Part shown: piece after piece, positions 7,386 through 15,854 of the stretch
Layout of the letters: each line of letters opens with the position of its first letter
Position numbering within the stretch: position 1 is the first letter of the stretch
NCBI RefSeq assembly: GCF_000177195.2
Contig: NC_015953.1
Location: forward strand, 2,976,001-3,040,000
Origin: Streptomyces sp. SirexAA-E
Lineage (GTDB): Bacteria; Actinomycetota; Actinomycetes; Streptomycetales; Streptomycetaceae
Length of the DNA: 64,000 nt
Reading direction: 5' to 3'
Position numbers and translations under genes: made by a program
Notes under the pieces: generated by a model
What the model was told of the DNA's origin: nothing
The model's input: the letters and a program-made list of their open reading frames with translations, nothing else
Databases searched by the model: none

Positions 7386-10130
7386 TCACGGTTTCTTGAG
7401 CGTCAGGGTGTCGACCGTGGACTTGTCCACGGCGCCCTTCCCGTAGGACCAGTCGAGCAGTTCGCCGTCGGCCCACTTGTCGGTCTGGTCGGTGTAGTGC
7501 GCGCTGAACGCGTGTCCGGAAGCGCCGGTGAGGTTGATCCAGCGGGACTTGTCCCAGTCCCCCACGTTGACGACCATCCGCATGGACGGCACCCAGATGA
7601 CGCCGTAGCCGCCCGCGGCGTTCCAGCCCGTGGCGTTGACCGCGGCCTCGCCGCCGCCCAGGTTCCAGGGGCCGCGGTTGAGCGCCCGCTGGAGCAGGTC
7701 CGGGCCCTCGGTGCCGAGCGTCTGGTTGCGCAGGGTCAGCTGGTGCAGCCGGCCCCAGTTCCAGGTGCTGATGTCCTTGCCGAGCTTGGCGGTCAGCTCC
7801 CAGCGGGCGTCCTCCATGGCACGGGCGAAGAGCTGGTCCCGGTTGTCGATCGCCTCTTCACGGCCCTGGGCGGGCACCTTCCACCACTCGTTGTCCGTGT
7901 CGTCGAGGATCGACTCCACGACCTCGTACCAGCGGTCGCCCCCGTCCGGCTGCGCCGTGTCCGGGTCGCGCTGGCCGCACTCGCGTACGAGCTTGTTCTG
8001 CTCGTCGACCGGTCCGGTGCCGGCGGCGGGCCGCACGTTGAGGCACTCGCCCTTGGGGCGGAGCTCCTTGGGGAGCTTGTTGCCGAAGGCCAGTTTGAGG
8101 ATGTTGCGCCAGACACCGTTGAAGTAGGCGGCCGCGGCGGAGTCGGACTCCTGGGTGTAGTCCCAGCCCTCCAGCAGCTTCTGGGCCTCACGGACGCTCT
8201 TGTCGGAGATCCCGATCTTCACCAGCTTCGGCACCAGCTTCGCGGCGATGGCGCTCTGGTTGTCCATCTGCATCGACTGCATGTCGTCGGTGGAGACCTT
8301 GCCGCCGTCGTCGATCTTCTTCTGGATCAGGTCGTTGATCCGCTGGCTGCGGGCTCCGTAGCCCCAGTCCTTGGTGAGCATGTGCTTGTAGCTGTCGTCG
8401 ATGACCGCCTGGTTGGCGGTGACGATGTAACCGCGCTCCGGGTTGTACTCGTACGGCAGCTCGTCGAAGGGGATCGGGTCCTTCTCCCAGCCGTACTTCG
8501 AGGACCATCCCGGGCTCGGCATGGTGCCGTCGCCGTTCAGGCGGACCGGGATCTTGCCCGGGGCCTGGTAGCCGATGTTGCCCTCGGTGTCCGCGTAGAT
8601 GAGGTTCTGCGAGGGCACCTCGAAGTGCTCGGCCGCCGCCCGGAAGGTCTTGAAGTCCTTGGCGCGGTTGAGCTCGAAGACGGCGTCCATGGACTTGCCG
8701 GGGTCCAGCGCGGTCCACTTCAGGGCGATGGCGTAGCCGTCGCCGCGGTCGGGGGCCGAGTTGGTGACCGGCGCCCGCTTGCCGACCTTCTCCATCTCGC
8801 TGCTGCGGTCGGAGACCAGGGGACCGTTGTTGGTCTCCCGGACGGTGATCTTCCGGCTCTTGCCGCCCGCGACCTTGATGGTCTCCTCACGGGTGACGAA
8901 GGGCTCGGTCTTGCCGTCGTACTGGTAGCCGTCGGCCGAGACCTTCTCCAGGAACAGGTCCGTGACGTCGGCGCCGAGGTTGGTGAAGCCCCAGGCGATG
9001 TCCTGGTTGTGCCCGATGATCACCCCGGGCATACCGGAGAAGGTGTACCCGGCCGTGTCGTACCGGCAGGTCTTGGAGACCTCACGGCAGTGCAGCCCCA
9101 TCTGGTACCAGAGCGAGGGCAGCATCGGCGCCAGGTGCGGGTCGTTGGCCAGCAGCGGCTTGCCGGTGGTCGTGTGGGCGCCGGAGACCACCCACGAGTT
9201 GGACCCGATGCCGTTGCCGTTCGGGCCCAGCAGTGCGGGGATCTCGTCCAGGGTGTCGGAGAGCGCGGAGAGCTGGGTGTTCAGCCCGTCGGTCGCGCCC
9301 GCCACGGTGTCCCCGCCGATGTCGTCCGACGGTTCGGCCTCGGGGTCGAACTCACCGGTGACCGGCGAGACGGCGCCCTGGTCGACGATCGGCCTGTTCT
9401 TCTTGTACGGGTACTCCGGGTACAGGTCCTCGATCTGCTTCTCGCTGAGCCGGCTGGTCAGCAGGGAGCGGTCGATCTCGTCCTGCATGTTGCCGCGCAG
9501 GTCCCAGGCCATCGCCTTCAGCCAGGCGACCGAGTCGACCGGGGTCCACTCGGTGGGCTTGTAGTCGTTGGTGAGGCCGAGGGCCGCGTACTCGACGGAG
9601 ATGTCCTTGCCGTCCTTGCCGGCCAGATACGCGTTGACGCCCTCCGCGTACGCCTGGAGGTTCTTCTTGGTGTCCTCGTCCAGGACCTTGTCGTACTCCT
9701 CCTGGGCGACCTTGCGCCAGCCCAGGGTGCGCAGGAAGGCGTCGGTGTCGACCTGGTCCGAGCCGAACATCTCGGAGAGCCGTCCGGACGTCATGTGGCG
9801 TCGGACGTCCATCTCCCAGAACCGGTCCTGGGCCTGGACGAAGCCCTGGGCGCGGAACAGGTCGGCGTCGGAGTCCGCGTAGATCTGCGGGATCCCGTAG
9901 TCGTCGCGCTTGACGTCGACGTCACCGGTGAGGCCCTTGAGTTCGAGTGTGCCGGTGGTCTGCGGATAAGAGGCCCGGACCGTGGAGACGGACCAGTACG
10001 CGCCGTACCCGACACCCGCGACGAGCGCCAGCACCAGGACGATCACGAGGAGGCGAGCGCGTCGCCCCTTCTTCCTGCCGGGCTTCTTCGCATCCGAAGA
10101 GCCGGAAGGGGCGGTTGTGTTGGCGGGCAT
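7386..10130 (-). CDS. Penicillin acylase family protein, membrane-anchored
   Basis: A 914-residue Ntn-hydrolase of the penicillin amidase (S45) family. It has an N-terminal basic stretch and one transmembrane helix (about 24-49), so the enzyme is probably anchored and faces outside. The A-chain begins near VKRDDYGIPQIYADSDADLF. The nucleophile that would become the N terminus of the B-chain after self-cleavage is Ser310 in GSNSWVVSG, followed by NDPHLAPMLP. Substrates could be acyl-amides such as beta-lactams, acyl-homoserine lactones or lipopeptides, and sequence alone cannot decide. The ATG at 10130 has GAAGGA 6 bases upstream. The frame remains open for 184 codons upstream, but that stretch is not similar to the family. 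Confidence 0.92.
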   Translation of the reverse strand: MPANTTAPSGSSDAKKPGRKKGRRARLLVIVLVLALVAGVGYGAYWSVSTVRASYPQTTGTLELKGLTGDVDVKRDDYGIPQIYADSDADLFRAQGFVQAQDRFWEMDVRRHMTSGRLSEMFGSDQVDTDAFLRTLGWRKVAQEEYDKVLDEDTKKNLQAYAEGVNAYLAGKDGKDISVEYAALGLTNDYKPTEWTPVDSVAWLKAMAWDLRGNMQDEIDRSLLTSRLSEKQIEDLYPEYPYKKNRPIVDQGAVSPVTGEFDPEAEPSDDIGGDTVAGATDGLNTQLSALSDTLDEIPALLGPNGNGIGSNSWVVSGAHTTTGKPLLANDPHLAPMLPSLWYQMGLHCREVSKTCRYDTAGYTFSGMPGVIIGHNQDIAWGFTNLGADVTDLFLEKVSADGYQYDGKTEPFVTREETIKVAGGKSRKITVRETNNGPLVSDRSSEMEKVGKRAPVTNSAPDRGDGYAIALKWTALDPGKSMDAVFELNRAKDFKTFRAAAEHFEVPSQNLIYADTEGNIGYQAPGKIPVRLNGDGTMPSPGWSSKYGWEKDPIPFDELPYEYNPERGYIVTANQAVIDDSYKHMLTKDWGYGARSQRINDLIQKKIDDGGKVSTDDMQSMQMDNQSAIAAKLVPKLVKIGISDKSVREAQKLLEGWDYTQESDSAAAAYFNGVWRNILKLAFGNKLPKELRPKGECLNVRPAAGTGPVDEQNKLVRECGQRDPDTAQPDGGDRWYEVVESILDDTDNEWWKVPAQGREEAIDNRDQLFARAMEDARWELTAKLGKDISTWNWGRLHQLTLRNQTLGTEGPDLLQRALNRGPWNLGGGEAAVNATGWNAAGGYGVIWVPSMRMVVNVGDWDKSRWINLTGASGHAFSAHYTDQTDKWADGELLDWSYGKGAVDKSTVDTLTLKKP

Positions 10131-10346
10131 CGCTGTCCTTCGAGGGGCAGGGTGGTCCTGGGAGTGCAGGAGCAACCATAGGCGCCCCGCCGAAGCCACT
10201 CGGACGCGGTATGGGGATGCACCCATCTGCGCCGCCCTCGTACGAACGCTCGAAGCCGTCAAGAAAGCGTTAAAGATTAGGTAAGGTAACGAAGTACTGG
10301 CCGCCGGAGGCCGATCCGGAAGGCGCACGCAGGGAAGGAACGGACC

Positions 10347-11951
10347 CTGACTGTCCACACGCTCAACGAACTTCTGCTCGCCTGCTCGCTCGTCCTGCTG
10401 GTCGCCGTCGCGGCCGTCCGCATCTCGTCGCGCAGCGGGCTTCCCAGCCTGCTCCTGTACCTCGGCATCGGCATCGTCCTGGGACAGGACGGCCTCTTCG
10501 ACGTCAAGTTCGACAACGCCGAGCTGACCCAGGTCATCGGCTACGCCGCCCTGGTCGTCATCCTGGCCGAGGGCGGTCTGGGCACGAAGTGGAAAGAAGT
10601 CCGGCCGGCGCTCCCGGCGGCGGCCCTGCTGTCGACCGTCGGCGTGGGCGTCAGTGTGGGCGTCACCGCGAGCGCGGCGCACTACCTCGTCGGCCTGGAA
10701 TGGCGGCAGGCCCTGATCATCGGCGCCGTCGTCTCCTCCACCGACGCCGCGGCCGTCTTCTCCGTCCTGCGCAAGGTGCCGCTCCCCTCCCGGATCACGG
10801 GCGTCCTGGAGGCCGAATCAGGCTTCAACGACGCCCCGGTGGTCATCCTGGTCGTCGCCTTCTCCGCCGTCGGCCCTGTGGAGCACTGGTACGTCCTGAT
10901 CGGCGAGATAGCCCTGGAGCTGGCCATCGGCGCGGCCATCGGGCTCGCGGTGGGCTGGCTGGGTTCGTTCGGGCTGCGTCATGTGGCCCTGCCCGCCTCC
11001 GGGCTCTACCCGATCGCCGTGATGGCCATCGCGGTGTCCGCGTACGCGGCGGGCGCCATGGCCCACGGCAGCGGGTTCCTCGCCGTGTACCTGGCCGCGA
11101 TGATCCTGGGCAACTCCAAGCTGCCGCACTGGCCGGCCACCCGGGGGTTCGCCGACGGGCTCGGCTGGCTGGCGCAGATCGGCATGTTCGTCCTGCTCGG
11201 CCTGCTCGTCACCCCGCACGACCTGATCGACGACTTCTGGCCCGCCGTGGTCGTGGGGCTGGTCCTGACCGCCGTCGCGCGGCCGTTGTCGGTCTTCATC
11301 AGCCTCGCCCCGTTCCGGCTGCCACGGCGCGAGAAGGCCCTGATGTCCTGGGCGGGACTGCGCGGCGCCGTGCCCATCATCCTGGCGACCATCCCCATGG
11401 TGTCCGGGATCGAGGGCAGCACCCGGGTCTTCAACATCGTCTTCGTGCTCGTCATCGTCTACACGCTGATCCAGGGGCCGACGCTGCCCTGGCTCGCTCG
11501 GGCGCTCCGGATCGGCGACGACCCGTCCGAGGCCTCCGACCTGGGCATCGAGTCGGCGCCCCTGGAGCGGCTGCGCGGACACCTGCTGTCCGTCGCGATC
11601 CCCGGGAAGTCGAAGATGCACGGCGTGGAGGTCGGCGAGCTGCGCCTGCCCTCCGGGGCGGCCGTCACCCTGGTCGTGCGGGACGGCACGAGCTTCGTGC
11701 CCGCACCCTCGACGGTGCTCAGGCGCGGGGACGAACTGCTCGTCGTGGCCACCGATCCGGTGCGGGACGCCGCCGAGGCGCGGCTGCGGGCCGTCGCCGA
11801 GGGCGGCAAGCTCGCCGGCTGGCTGGGCACCGGCGCGCAGGGCGGGAAGGACATCGCGCCGCTCGTGGACGTACCGCACGTGATGAAGCTCGCGAAGAAG
11901 CTGGGCAAGGGCGGCGAGGGCCGCCCGGGCGGCACCAAGGCCCACCACTGA
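10347..11951 (+). CDS. Potassium/proton antiporter, CPA1 (NhaP2-like) with C-terminal TrkA-C domain
   Basis: A 534-residue membrane antiporter. The N-terminal 390 residues hold about 12 transmembrane helices, with motifs LLLYLGIGIVLGQDG, VVSSTDAAAVF and AESGFNDAPVV that carry the ion-binding Asp residues. A cytoplasmic RCK-C/TrkA-C regulatory domain follows (about 410-500). The start is notable. The conserved first helices are in frame only from a CTG at 10347. AGGGAAGGAA lies 6 bases upstream, and no ATG, GTG or TTG occurs between the preceding in-frame stop (10287) and 10644. Starting at GTG 10644 would remove 99 conserved residues. The protein probably controls K+ and pH. Confidence 0.88.
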   Translation: MTVHTLNELLLACSLVLLVAVAAVRISSRSGLPSLLLYLGIGIVLGQDGLFDVKFDNAELTQVIGYAALVVILAEGGLGTKWKEVRPALPAAALLSTVGVGVSVGVTASAAHYLVGLEWRQALIIGAVVSSTDAAAVFSVLRKVPLPSRITGVLEAESGFNDAPVVILVVAFSAVGPVEHWYVLIGEIALELAIGAAIGLAVGWLGSFGLRHVALPASGLYPIAVMAIAVSAYAAGAMAHGSGFLAVYLAAMILGNSKLPHWPATRGFADGLGWLAQIGMFVLLGLLVTPHDLIDDFWPAVVVGLVLTAVARPLSVFISLAPFRLPRREKALMSWAGLRGAVPIILATIPMVSGIEGSTRVFNIVFVLVIVYTLIQGPTLPWLARALRIGDDPSEASDLGIESAPLERLRGHLLSVAIPGKSKMHGVEVGELRLPSGAAVTLVVRDGTSFVPAPSTVLRRGDELLVVATDPVRDAAEARLRAVAEGGKLAGWLGTGAQGGKDIAPLVDVPHVMKLAKKLGKGGEGRPGGTKAHH

Positions 11952-12288
11952 GCTGCTGCTGCGGCGGCACCGAGCTGCGGCGGCGCTGATCAGAGGTGGC
12001 GTCGGCCCGCTCACCCCCGATCGCAGGCACACCGGGTTTCGTGCCTGTAACATGAAGGACTGCTACATGATCTACTCGATCTGATCGAGATCGACCAACT
12101 CTGCCTGATGCAGAGCTGGCGCGACCGTATGGCGGTCGTGGCGTCCTTTCGCCTCTGGAGCGAGCGCCCGGCATCTACCGCAGTCCCGCGCGAAGAGGAC
12201 AGCTCTCGGCAGCTTCCCGCACGGTCCGGCACCTGGTGCCGGTCGCACCCGGGGAGCACGGCCACCAGGCGGCAGAAAGGCATGGACC
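11952..12288 (+). other. 337-bp leader of the MFS gene with several inverted repeats
   Basis: No convincing gene. Structures seen: CAGGCAC/GTGCCTG hairpin around 12023-12048, perfect 15-bp palindrome CTCGATCTGATCGAG at 12075-12089, and perfect 17-bp palindrome CCGGCACCTGGTGCCGG at 12226-12242, 47 bp before the MFS start codon. A 10-codon ORF (12052-12084) has no ribosome site. The palindromes could be operators or part of a structured 5' leader. Reading frames on either strand here have no recognisable similarity. Confidence 0.45.
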
Positions 12289-13569
12289 GTGGCGACCACG
12301 GTCTCCGACCGCCCCGGTTACGGGCAGTTGCTGCGCACCCCGGGTGCGTGGACCTTCCTCCTCCCGGGCTTCGCGGCCCGGCAGCCCTTCGCGATGCTGA
12401 CCATCAGCATCGTCCTGCTCGTCCAGCACACCACCGGTTCGTACGGCAGTGCGGGCGCCGTCGCCGCCGTATCGGGCGTCTCGATGGCCCTGTTCGCACC
12501 GCAGACCGGCCGGCTCGCCGACCGGTTCGGCCAGCGCGCGGTGCTGCTGCCCGGCGTACTGGTGCACGCCGCGTCCGTCGGCGTACTGACGGCGCTCGCG
12601 CTGGCGCACGCGCCCATGTGGGCCCTGTTCCTGGCGGCCGTGCCCACCGGGGCCTCGATCCCGCAGGTCGGGCCGATGGTCCGGGCCCGGTGGGCGGCAC
12701 GGCTCGGTGCCGCCCCGGGACGCGCGGCCTCTCCGCTGATGACCACGGCCGCCGCCTTCGAGTCCGTGACGGACGAGTTCACCTTCGTCATCGGTCCGGT
12801 GATCGCGACGGCGCTGTGCACCGGCGTGCACCCGGCGGCCGGTCTGGTCGCCGAGGGCGTGCTGACCCTGGTCGGCGGCATCGTCTTCGCCGCTCAGCGC
12901 GGGACACAGCCCGCCCCGCAGGACGCGGCGACCTCCGCCGCACCGCACCGCTCGGCGCTGTCCGTGCCGGGCGTGCGGGTCCTGGCGATCACCTTCCTGG
13001 GCATCGGCTCCGTCTTCGGCGGCATGCAGGTCGCCCTGACGGCGTTCTCCGAGGAGATCGGCCGCCCCGGGGTCAACGGTGTGCTGTACGGCGTCTTCGC
13101 GGCCGGCAACATGCTCGCCGGGATCGCCTGCGGAGCCATCGCCTGGAAGAGCGGCCCGCGCCGCCGGCTGATCATCGGGTACCTGGCCCTGACCGTGACC
13201 GCCTCCGGCCTCTGGGCCGTGCACTCCGTGGTGCTCCTGGCCGGACTGGGACTCCTGGTCGGGCTCTGCATCGCACCTGCTCTGATCAGCGGATACACCC
13301 TGGTCGACGCCCTGGTGCCGGCCTCCGCCCGGACCGAGGCCTTCACCTGGCTGACGGGCGCCGTGGCCCTGGGGCAGGCCGCCGCCGTCACCGTGGCCGG
13401 ACAGCTCGCGGACGCCCATGGGGCGAGCACCGGTTTCCTGGTACCGCTGGGCGGGACACTGCTGGCCCTGGCGACCCTTCTGACCCTGCGTTCGCGGCTC
13501 GTGCCCCGGGCCGAGGGACGGACGGTGGCACGTGGGATCGGTCACCGCGAGCAGGTCACGGTGGACTGA
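12289..13569 (+). CDS. MFS transporter
   Basis: A 426-residue major facilitator with about 12 hydrophobic helices. The cytoplasmic loop after TM2 carries the family motif GRLADRFGQRAVLL. The amphipathic central loop (about residues 204-224) is Pro/Ala-rich. Substrate unknown, and the short loops are like those of small drug or metabolite exporters. GTG 12289 is used with AGAAAGG 8 bases upstream. The gene stands alone after a structured leader and is followed, 66 bp later, by the CIRCE-controlled zinc-ribbon gene. Confidence 0.88.
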   Translation: MATTVSDRPGYGQLLRTPGAWTFLLPGFAARQPFAMLTISIVLLVQHTTGSYGSAGAVAAVSGVSMALFAPQTGRLADRFGQRAVLLPGVLVHAASVGVLTALALAHAPMWALFLAAVPTGASIPQVGPMVRARWAARLGAAPGRAASPLMTTAAAFESVTDEFTFVIGPVIATALCTGVHPAAGLVAEGVLTLVGGIVFAAQRGTQPAPQDAATSAAPHRSALSVPGVRVLAITFLGIGSVFGGMQVALTAFSEEIGRPGVNGVLYGVFAAGNMLAGIACGAIAWKSGPRRRLIIGYLALTVTASGLWAVHSVVLLAGLGLLVGLCIAPALISGYTLVDALVPASARTEAFTWLTGAVALGQAAAVTVAGQLADAHGASTGFLVPLGGTLLALATLLTLRSRLVPRAEGRTVARGIGHREQVTVD

Positions 13570-13599
13570 CGGCTCGGAATACGTCAGTATGGAGCGTCG

Positions 13600-13626
13600 T
13601 TAGCACTCATTGAGTGAGAGTGCCAG
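13600..13626 (+). promoter_or_regulatory. CIRCE-like HrcA operator
   Basis: The sequence TTAGCACTC, nine bases, then GAGTGCCAG matches the CIRCE element (TTAGCACTC-N9-GAGTGCTAA) at 16 of 18 positions with exact spacing. The right arm runs into the ribosome site of the following gene. CIRCE binds the heat-shock repressor HrcA, so the zinc-ribbon gene is probably induced by heat or protein-folding stress. Confidence 0.8.
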
Positions 13627-13635
13627 GAGGAGCAA

Positions 13636-13986
13636 GTGCCGACCTATCAGTACCAGTGCACCGAATGCGGCGAGGGCCTCGAGGCGGTGCAGAAGTTCAC
13701 CGATGATGCCCTGACCGTGTGCCCGAACTGCGACGGACGCCTCAAGAAGGTGTTCTCGGCGGTCGGCATCGTCTTCAAGGGTTCCGGTTTCTACCGGAAC
13801 GACAGCCGGGGCTCCTCGTCGAGCAGCGCACCGGCCACGTCGTCCTCGAAGACGTCCGGTTCCTCGTCCACCACGCCGTCGTCCTCGTCGGGGTCGGACT
13901 CGAAGCCCGCCGCTTCGTCCGCCACGTCGACGTCCTCGTCGTCGAGCTCATCGAGTTCCTCGAGCAGCGGTACGTCCGCCGCCTGA
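13636..13986 (+). CDS. FmdB-type zinc-ribbon protein with Ser-rich tail, Ruc-like chaperone candidate
   Basis: A 116-residue protein. Residues 1-50 form an FmdB/CxxC zinc ribbon with Cys8, Cys11, Cys29 and Cys32 (QCTECGEG and TVCPNCDG). From about residue 57 the chain is almost pure Ser/Thr/Ala/Gly/Pro and must be disordered. The same design, a four-Cys zinc ribbon plus disordered tail under HrcA control near 5-FTHF cyclo-ligase, galU and moeA, is that of the mycobacterial redox-regulated chaperone Ruc (Rv0991c). Annotation pipelines usually call such genes FmdB regulatory protein. GTG start with AGGAGGAG upstream. CIRCE-like operator overlaps the leader. Chaperone activity is inference. Confidence 0.85.
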   Translation: MPTYQYQCTECGEGLEAVQKFTDDALTVCPNCDGRLKKVFSAVGIVFKGSGFYRNDSRGSSSSSAPATSSSKTSGSSSTTPSSSSGSDSKPAASSATSTSSSSSSSSSSSSGTSAA

Positions 13987-14003
13987 GGCCCACGCGGCTT
14001 TTC

Positions 14004-14050
14004 ACCGGGACCCCGCCCGTGTCCGAGACCGGATGCGGCGGGGTCCCGGT
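14004..14050 (+). terminator. Terminator between zinc-ribbon gene and mtnP
   Basis: A perfect 14-bp inverted repeat (14004-14017 and 14037-14050, GC-rich, 19-nt loop) lies 18 bp past the zinc-ribbon stop codon and 25 bp before the next start. It probably ends the heat-shock transcript. It lacks a T run. Confidence 0.6.
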
Positions 14051-14074
14051 CGTGCGTCCCGATAGGGTCACCGC

Positions 14075-14923
14075 ATGGCGAACGCGCAGACGGATACGGC
14101 GGACATCGGGGTCATCGGCGGATCGGGTTTCTACTCCTTCCTCGATGACGTGACCGAGGTCCGGGTGGACACCCCCTACGGGGCACCGAGCGACTCGCTC
14201 TTCCTGGGTGAACTCGCGGGGCGCAGGGTGGCGTTCCTCCCCCGTCACGGCCGCGGCCACCACGTGCCGCCGAACCGGATCAACTACCGCGCCAACCTCT
14301 GGGCCCTGCGTTCGGCGGGGGTACGCCAGGTGCTCGGCCCGTGCGCGGTCGGCGGCCTGCGCCCGGAGTTCGGCCCGGGCACCCTCCTGGTGCCCGACCA
14401 GCTGGTGGACCGCACCAAGACCCGCGTGCAGACGTACTACGACGGCGAGACCCGGCCGGACGGGGTCACCCCGTCCGTGGTCCACCTCGCCTTCGCCGAT
14501 CCGTACTGCCCCGTGGGGCGCAAGGCCGCCCTCGGAGCGGCCCGCGGACGCGACTGGGAGCCGGTGGACGGCGGCACGCTCGTCGTCGTCGAGGGGCCCC
14601 GTTTCTCGACCCGGGCGGAATCCCGCTGGCACGCCGCGATGGGCTGGTCGGTCGTCGGGATGACGGGCCACCCGGAGGCGGTGCTCGCCCGCGAACTGGG
14701 GCTCTGCTACACGTCGATGACGCTGGTGACCGACCTCGACGCGGGGGCCGAGGCGGGCGAGGGTGTCAGCCACGACGAGGTACTGAAGGTCTTCGCGGCC
14801 AATGTGGACCGGCTTCGCTCGGTGCTCTTCGACGCGGTGGCCGCACTGCCGGCCGCCGAGGACCGCGACTGCGTCTGCGTCCACGCGCTGGACGGGCTCG
14901 ACACCGGGGTGGAGCTTCCCTGA
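14075..14923 (+). CDS. mtnP: S-methyl-5'-thioadenosine phosphorylase
   Basis: A 282-residue nucleoside phosphorylase of the MTAP/PNP family. It cleaves methylthioadenosine, the by-product of polyamine synthesis, to adenine and methylthioribose-1-phosphate. Phosphate and ribose signatures: IGGSGFYSF near residue 14, PRHGRGHHVPPNRINYRAN around 58-77, and EGPRFSTRAE. The base-recognition segment reads GMTGHPEAVLARELGLCYTSM. This resembles MTAP more than purine nucleoside phosphorylase, but methylthioinosine phosphorylase cannot be excluded. ATG 14075 sits 24 bp after a terminator hairpin, so it probably has its own promoter. Confidence 0.9.
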   Translation: MANAQTDTADIGVIGGSGFYSFLDDVTEVRVDTPYGAPSDSLFLGELAGRRVAFLPRHGRGHHVPPNRINYRANLWALRSAGVRQVLGPCAVGGLRPEFGPGTLLVPDQLVDRTKTRVQTYYDGETRPDGVTPSVVHLAFADPYCPVGRKAALGAARGRDWEPVDGGTLVVVEGPRFSTRAESRWHAAMGWSVVGMTGHPEAVLARELGLCYTSMTLVTDLDAGAEAGEGVSHDEVLKVFAANVDRLRSVLFDAVAALPAAEDRDCVCVHALDGLDTGVELP

Positions 14924-15108
14924 CCCACCGGGTCCGCGGGCGCCGTCGGCCGACGCGAGCCACTGCCCGGCGAGGGATGCGCTGCCGTCGGCCGGCTCGG
15001 CGGCCAGGGGCACGGCCGCCGACCGGCTCCGCCCAGGGATTCACGGCGGCCGGCCGACTCCGCCGTCGGGAGCCGGGGCTTTCGGCCGACCTCGCGCGGG
15101 TGACGGAC

Positions 15109-15135
15109 TTGTCCACAACGTGTGGACCGTCCACA
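15109..15135. promoter_or_regulatory. Cluster of DnaA-box-like sites
   Basis: One exact Streptomyces-type DnaA box, TTGTCCACA (15109-15117), is followed within 27 bp by an inverted 7/9 match (TGTGGACCG, 15121-15129) and a direct 7/9 match (CCGTCCACA, 15127-15135). They lie in the 293-bp gap between mtnP and the next gene. No AT-rich unwinding region or dnaA/dnaN lies nearby, so this is not oriC. It may be a DnaA-responsive or titration site. Confidence 0.45.
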
Positions 15136-15216
15136 GGGCCCGGCGGGATTCCCGCCGCCGAGGGATGGTGTGGGGGTCCGAGTCCGTTGCTGCGCTCTCA
15201 CGGCAGGTGGTGGCCC

Positions 15217-15828
15217 ATGTTCCCGTCCATGCCCGACACACGTCCCGCGCCTCCCGCACCGTGCGGGATGCCCTCCTTCGAGCCGCTGCGGGTGCGCGGC
15301 GGCGGCCGGCTGCGGCGCGCGCTGCGGAGACAGAGGCGCGCGGTGGCGGCGGGATTCGCCCTGTCCTCCGCCGTGCTCGCCGTGTCCGGGCTCGGGGGTT
15401 CCGGACTCGGCGCGGGTGGTGCCGGCCCGCCGACGGACGGCGGAGCCGCCGTCGCGGGTGACGCCCGTCCGGTGTCCCGGCAGGAGCAGTCGCCCGGCCC
15501 GCTGGTCTCCGCACCGGTGCGGATCGCGGACGCGGGGGCGGTCTCACTGTTACAGCCGGGCGACCGCGTCGATGTGCTGGCCGCGCGGGACGGGGCCGCG
15601 AAGGCCCGCGTGGTGGCGCGGGACGTGCGGGTGACGCACGTGCCGGTCGGCCGGCCGGACGGCACGGACGGCCCACTGCCGGGCCCGGGCTTCGCGGAGC
15701 CGGACGGCGGACCGGGCGCCGGGGGCGGGGCTCTGGTGGTCCTCGCCGTGGAGCGGGAGACCGCGGCCGTTCTGGCGGGCGCGGGCGCGTCGGGGCCGCT
15801 CGCCGTGGCGGTGTCCCGTGGGCACTGA
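15217..15828 (+). CDS. SAF/RcpC-CpaB-like protein with N-terminal membrane segment
   Basis: A 203-residue protein. A basic N-terminal region is followed by one hydrophobic segment (about 44-66, AAGFALSSAVLAVSGLGG). A linker and a domain of the Flp-pilus RcpC/CpaB C-terminal type follow: VRIADAGAVSLLQPGDRVDVL, then ARVVARDVRVTHV and a final VVLAVERETAAVL. The usual SAF half is degenerate. CpaB-like proteins take part in pilus assembly across the envelope, but no tad/flp genes are in the window, so the function is open. ATG 15217 has GGCAGGTGG upstream. Confidence 0.7.
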   Translation: MFPSMPDTRPAPPAPCGMPSFEPLRVRGGGRLRRALRRQRRAVAAGFALSSAVLAVSGLGGSGLGAGGAGPPTDGGAAVAGDARPVSRQEQSPGPLVSAPVRIADAGAVSLLQPGDRVDVLAARDGAAKARVVARDVRVTHVPVGRPDGTDGPLPGPGFAEPDGGPGAGGGALVVLAVERETAAVLAGAGASGPLAVAVSRGH

Positions 15829-15854
15829 GCGCGCCCGCCCGGGAGCCTGCCCGG

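Noticed and set aside
7497..10181. 894-codon open frame antisense to the penicillin acylase gene
   Set aside because: Long antisense frames are normal in DNA of this base composition. The translation is low-complexity Val/Gly/Asp/Arg without any motif, while the other strand codes a complete enzyme.
12108..13613. 501-codon frame overlapping the MFS gene in another phase
   Set aside because: The overlapping +1 frame codes a full 12-helix transporter, and this frame gives an Arg/Gly/Pro-rich nonsense translation.
15109..15135. Chromosomal origin of replication
   Set aside because: Only three DnaA-like boxes, no AT-rich region, no dnaA, dnaN or rpmH.
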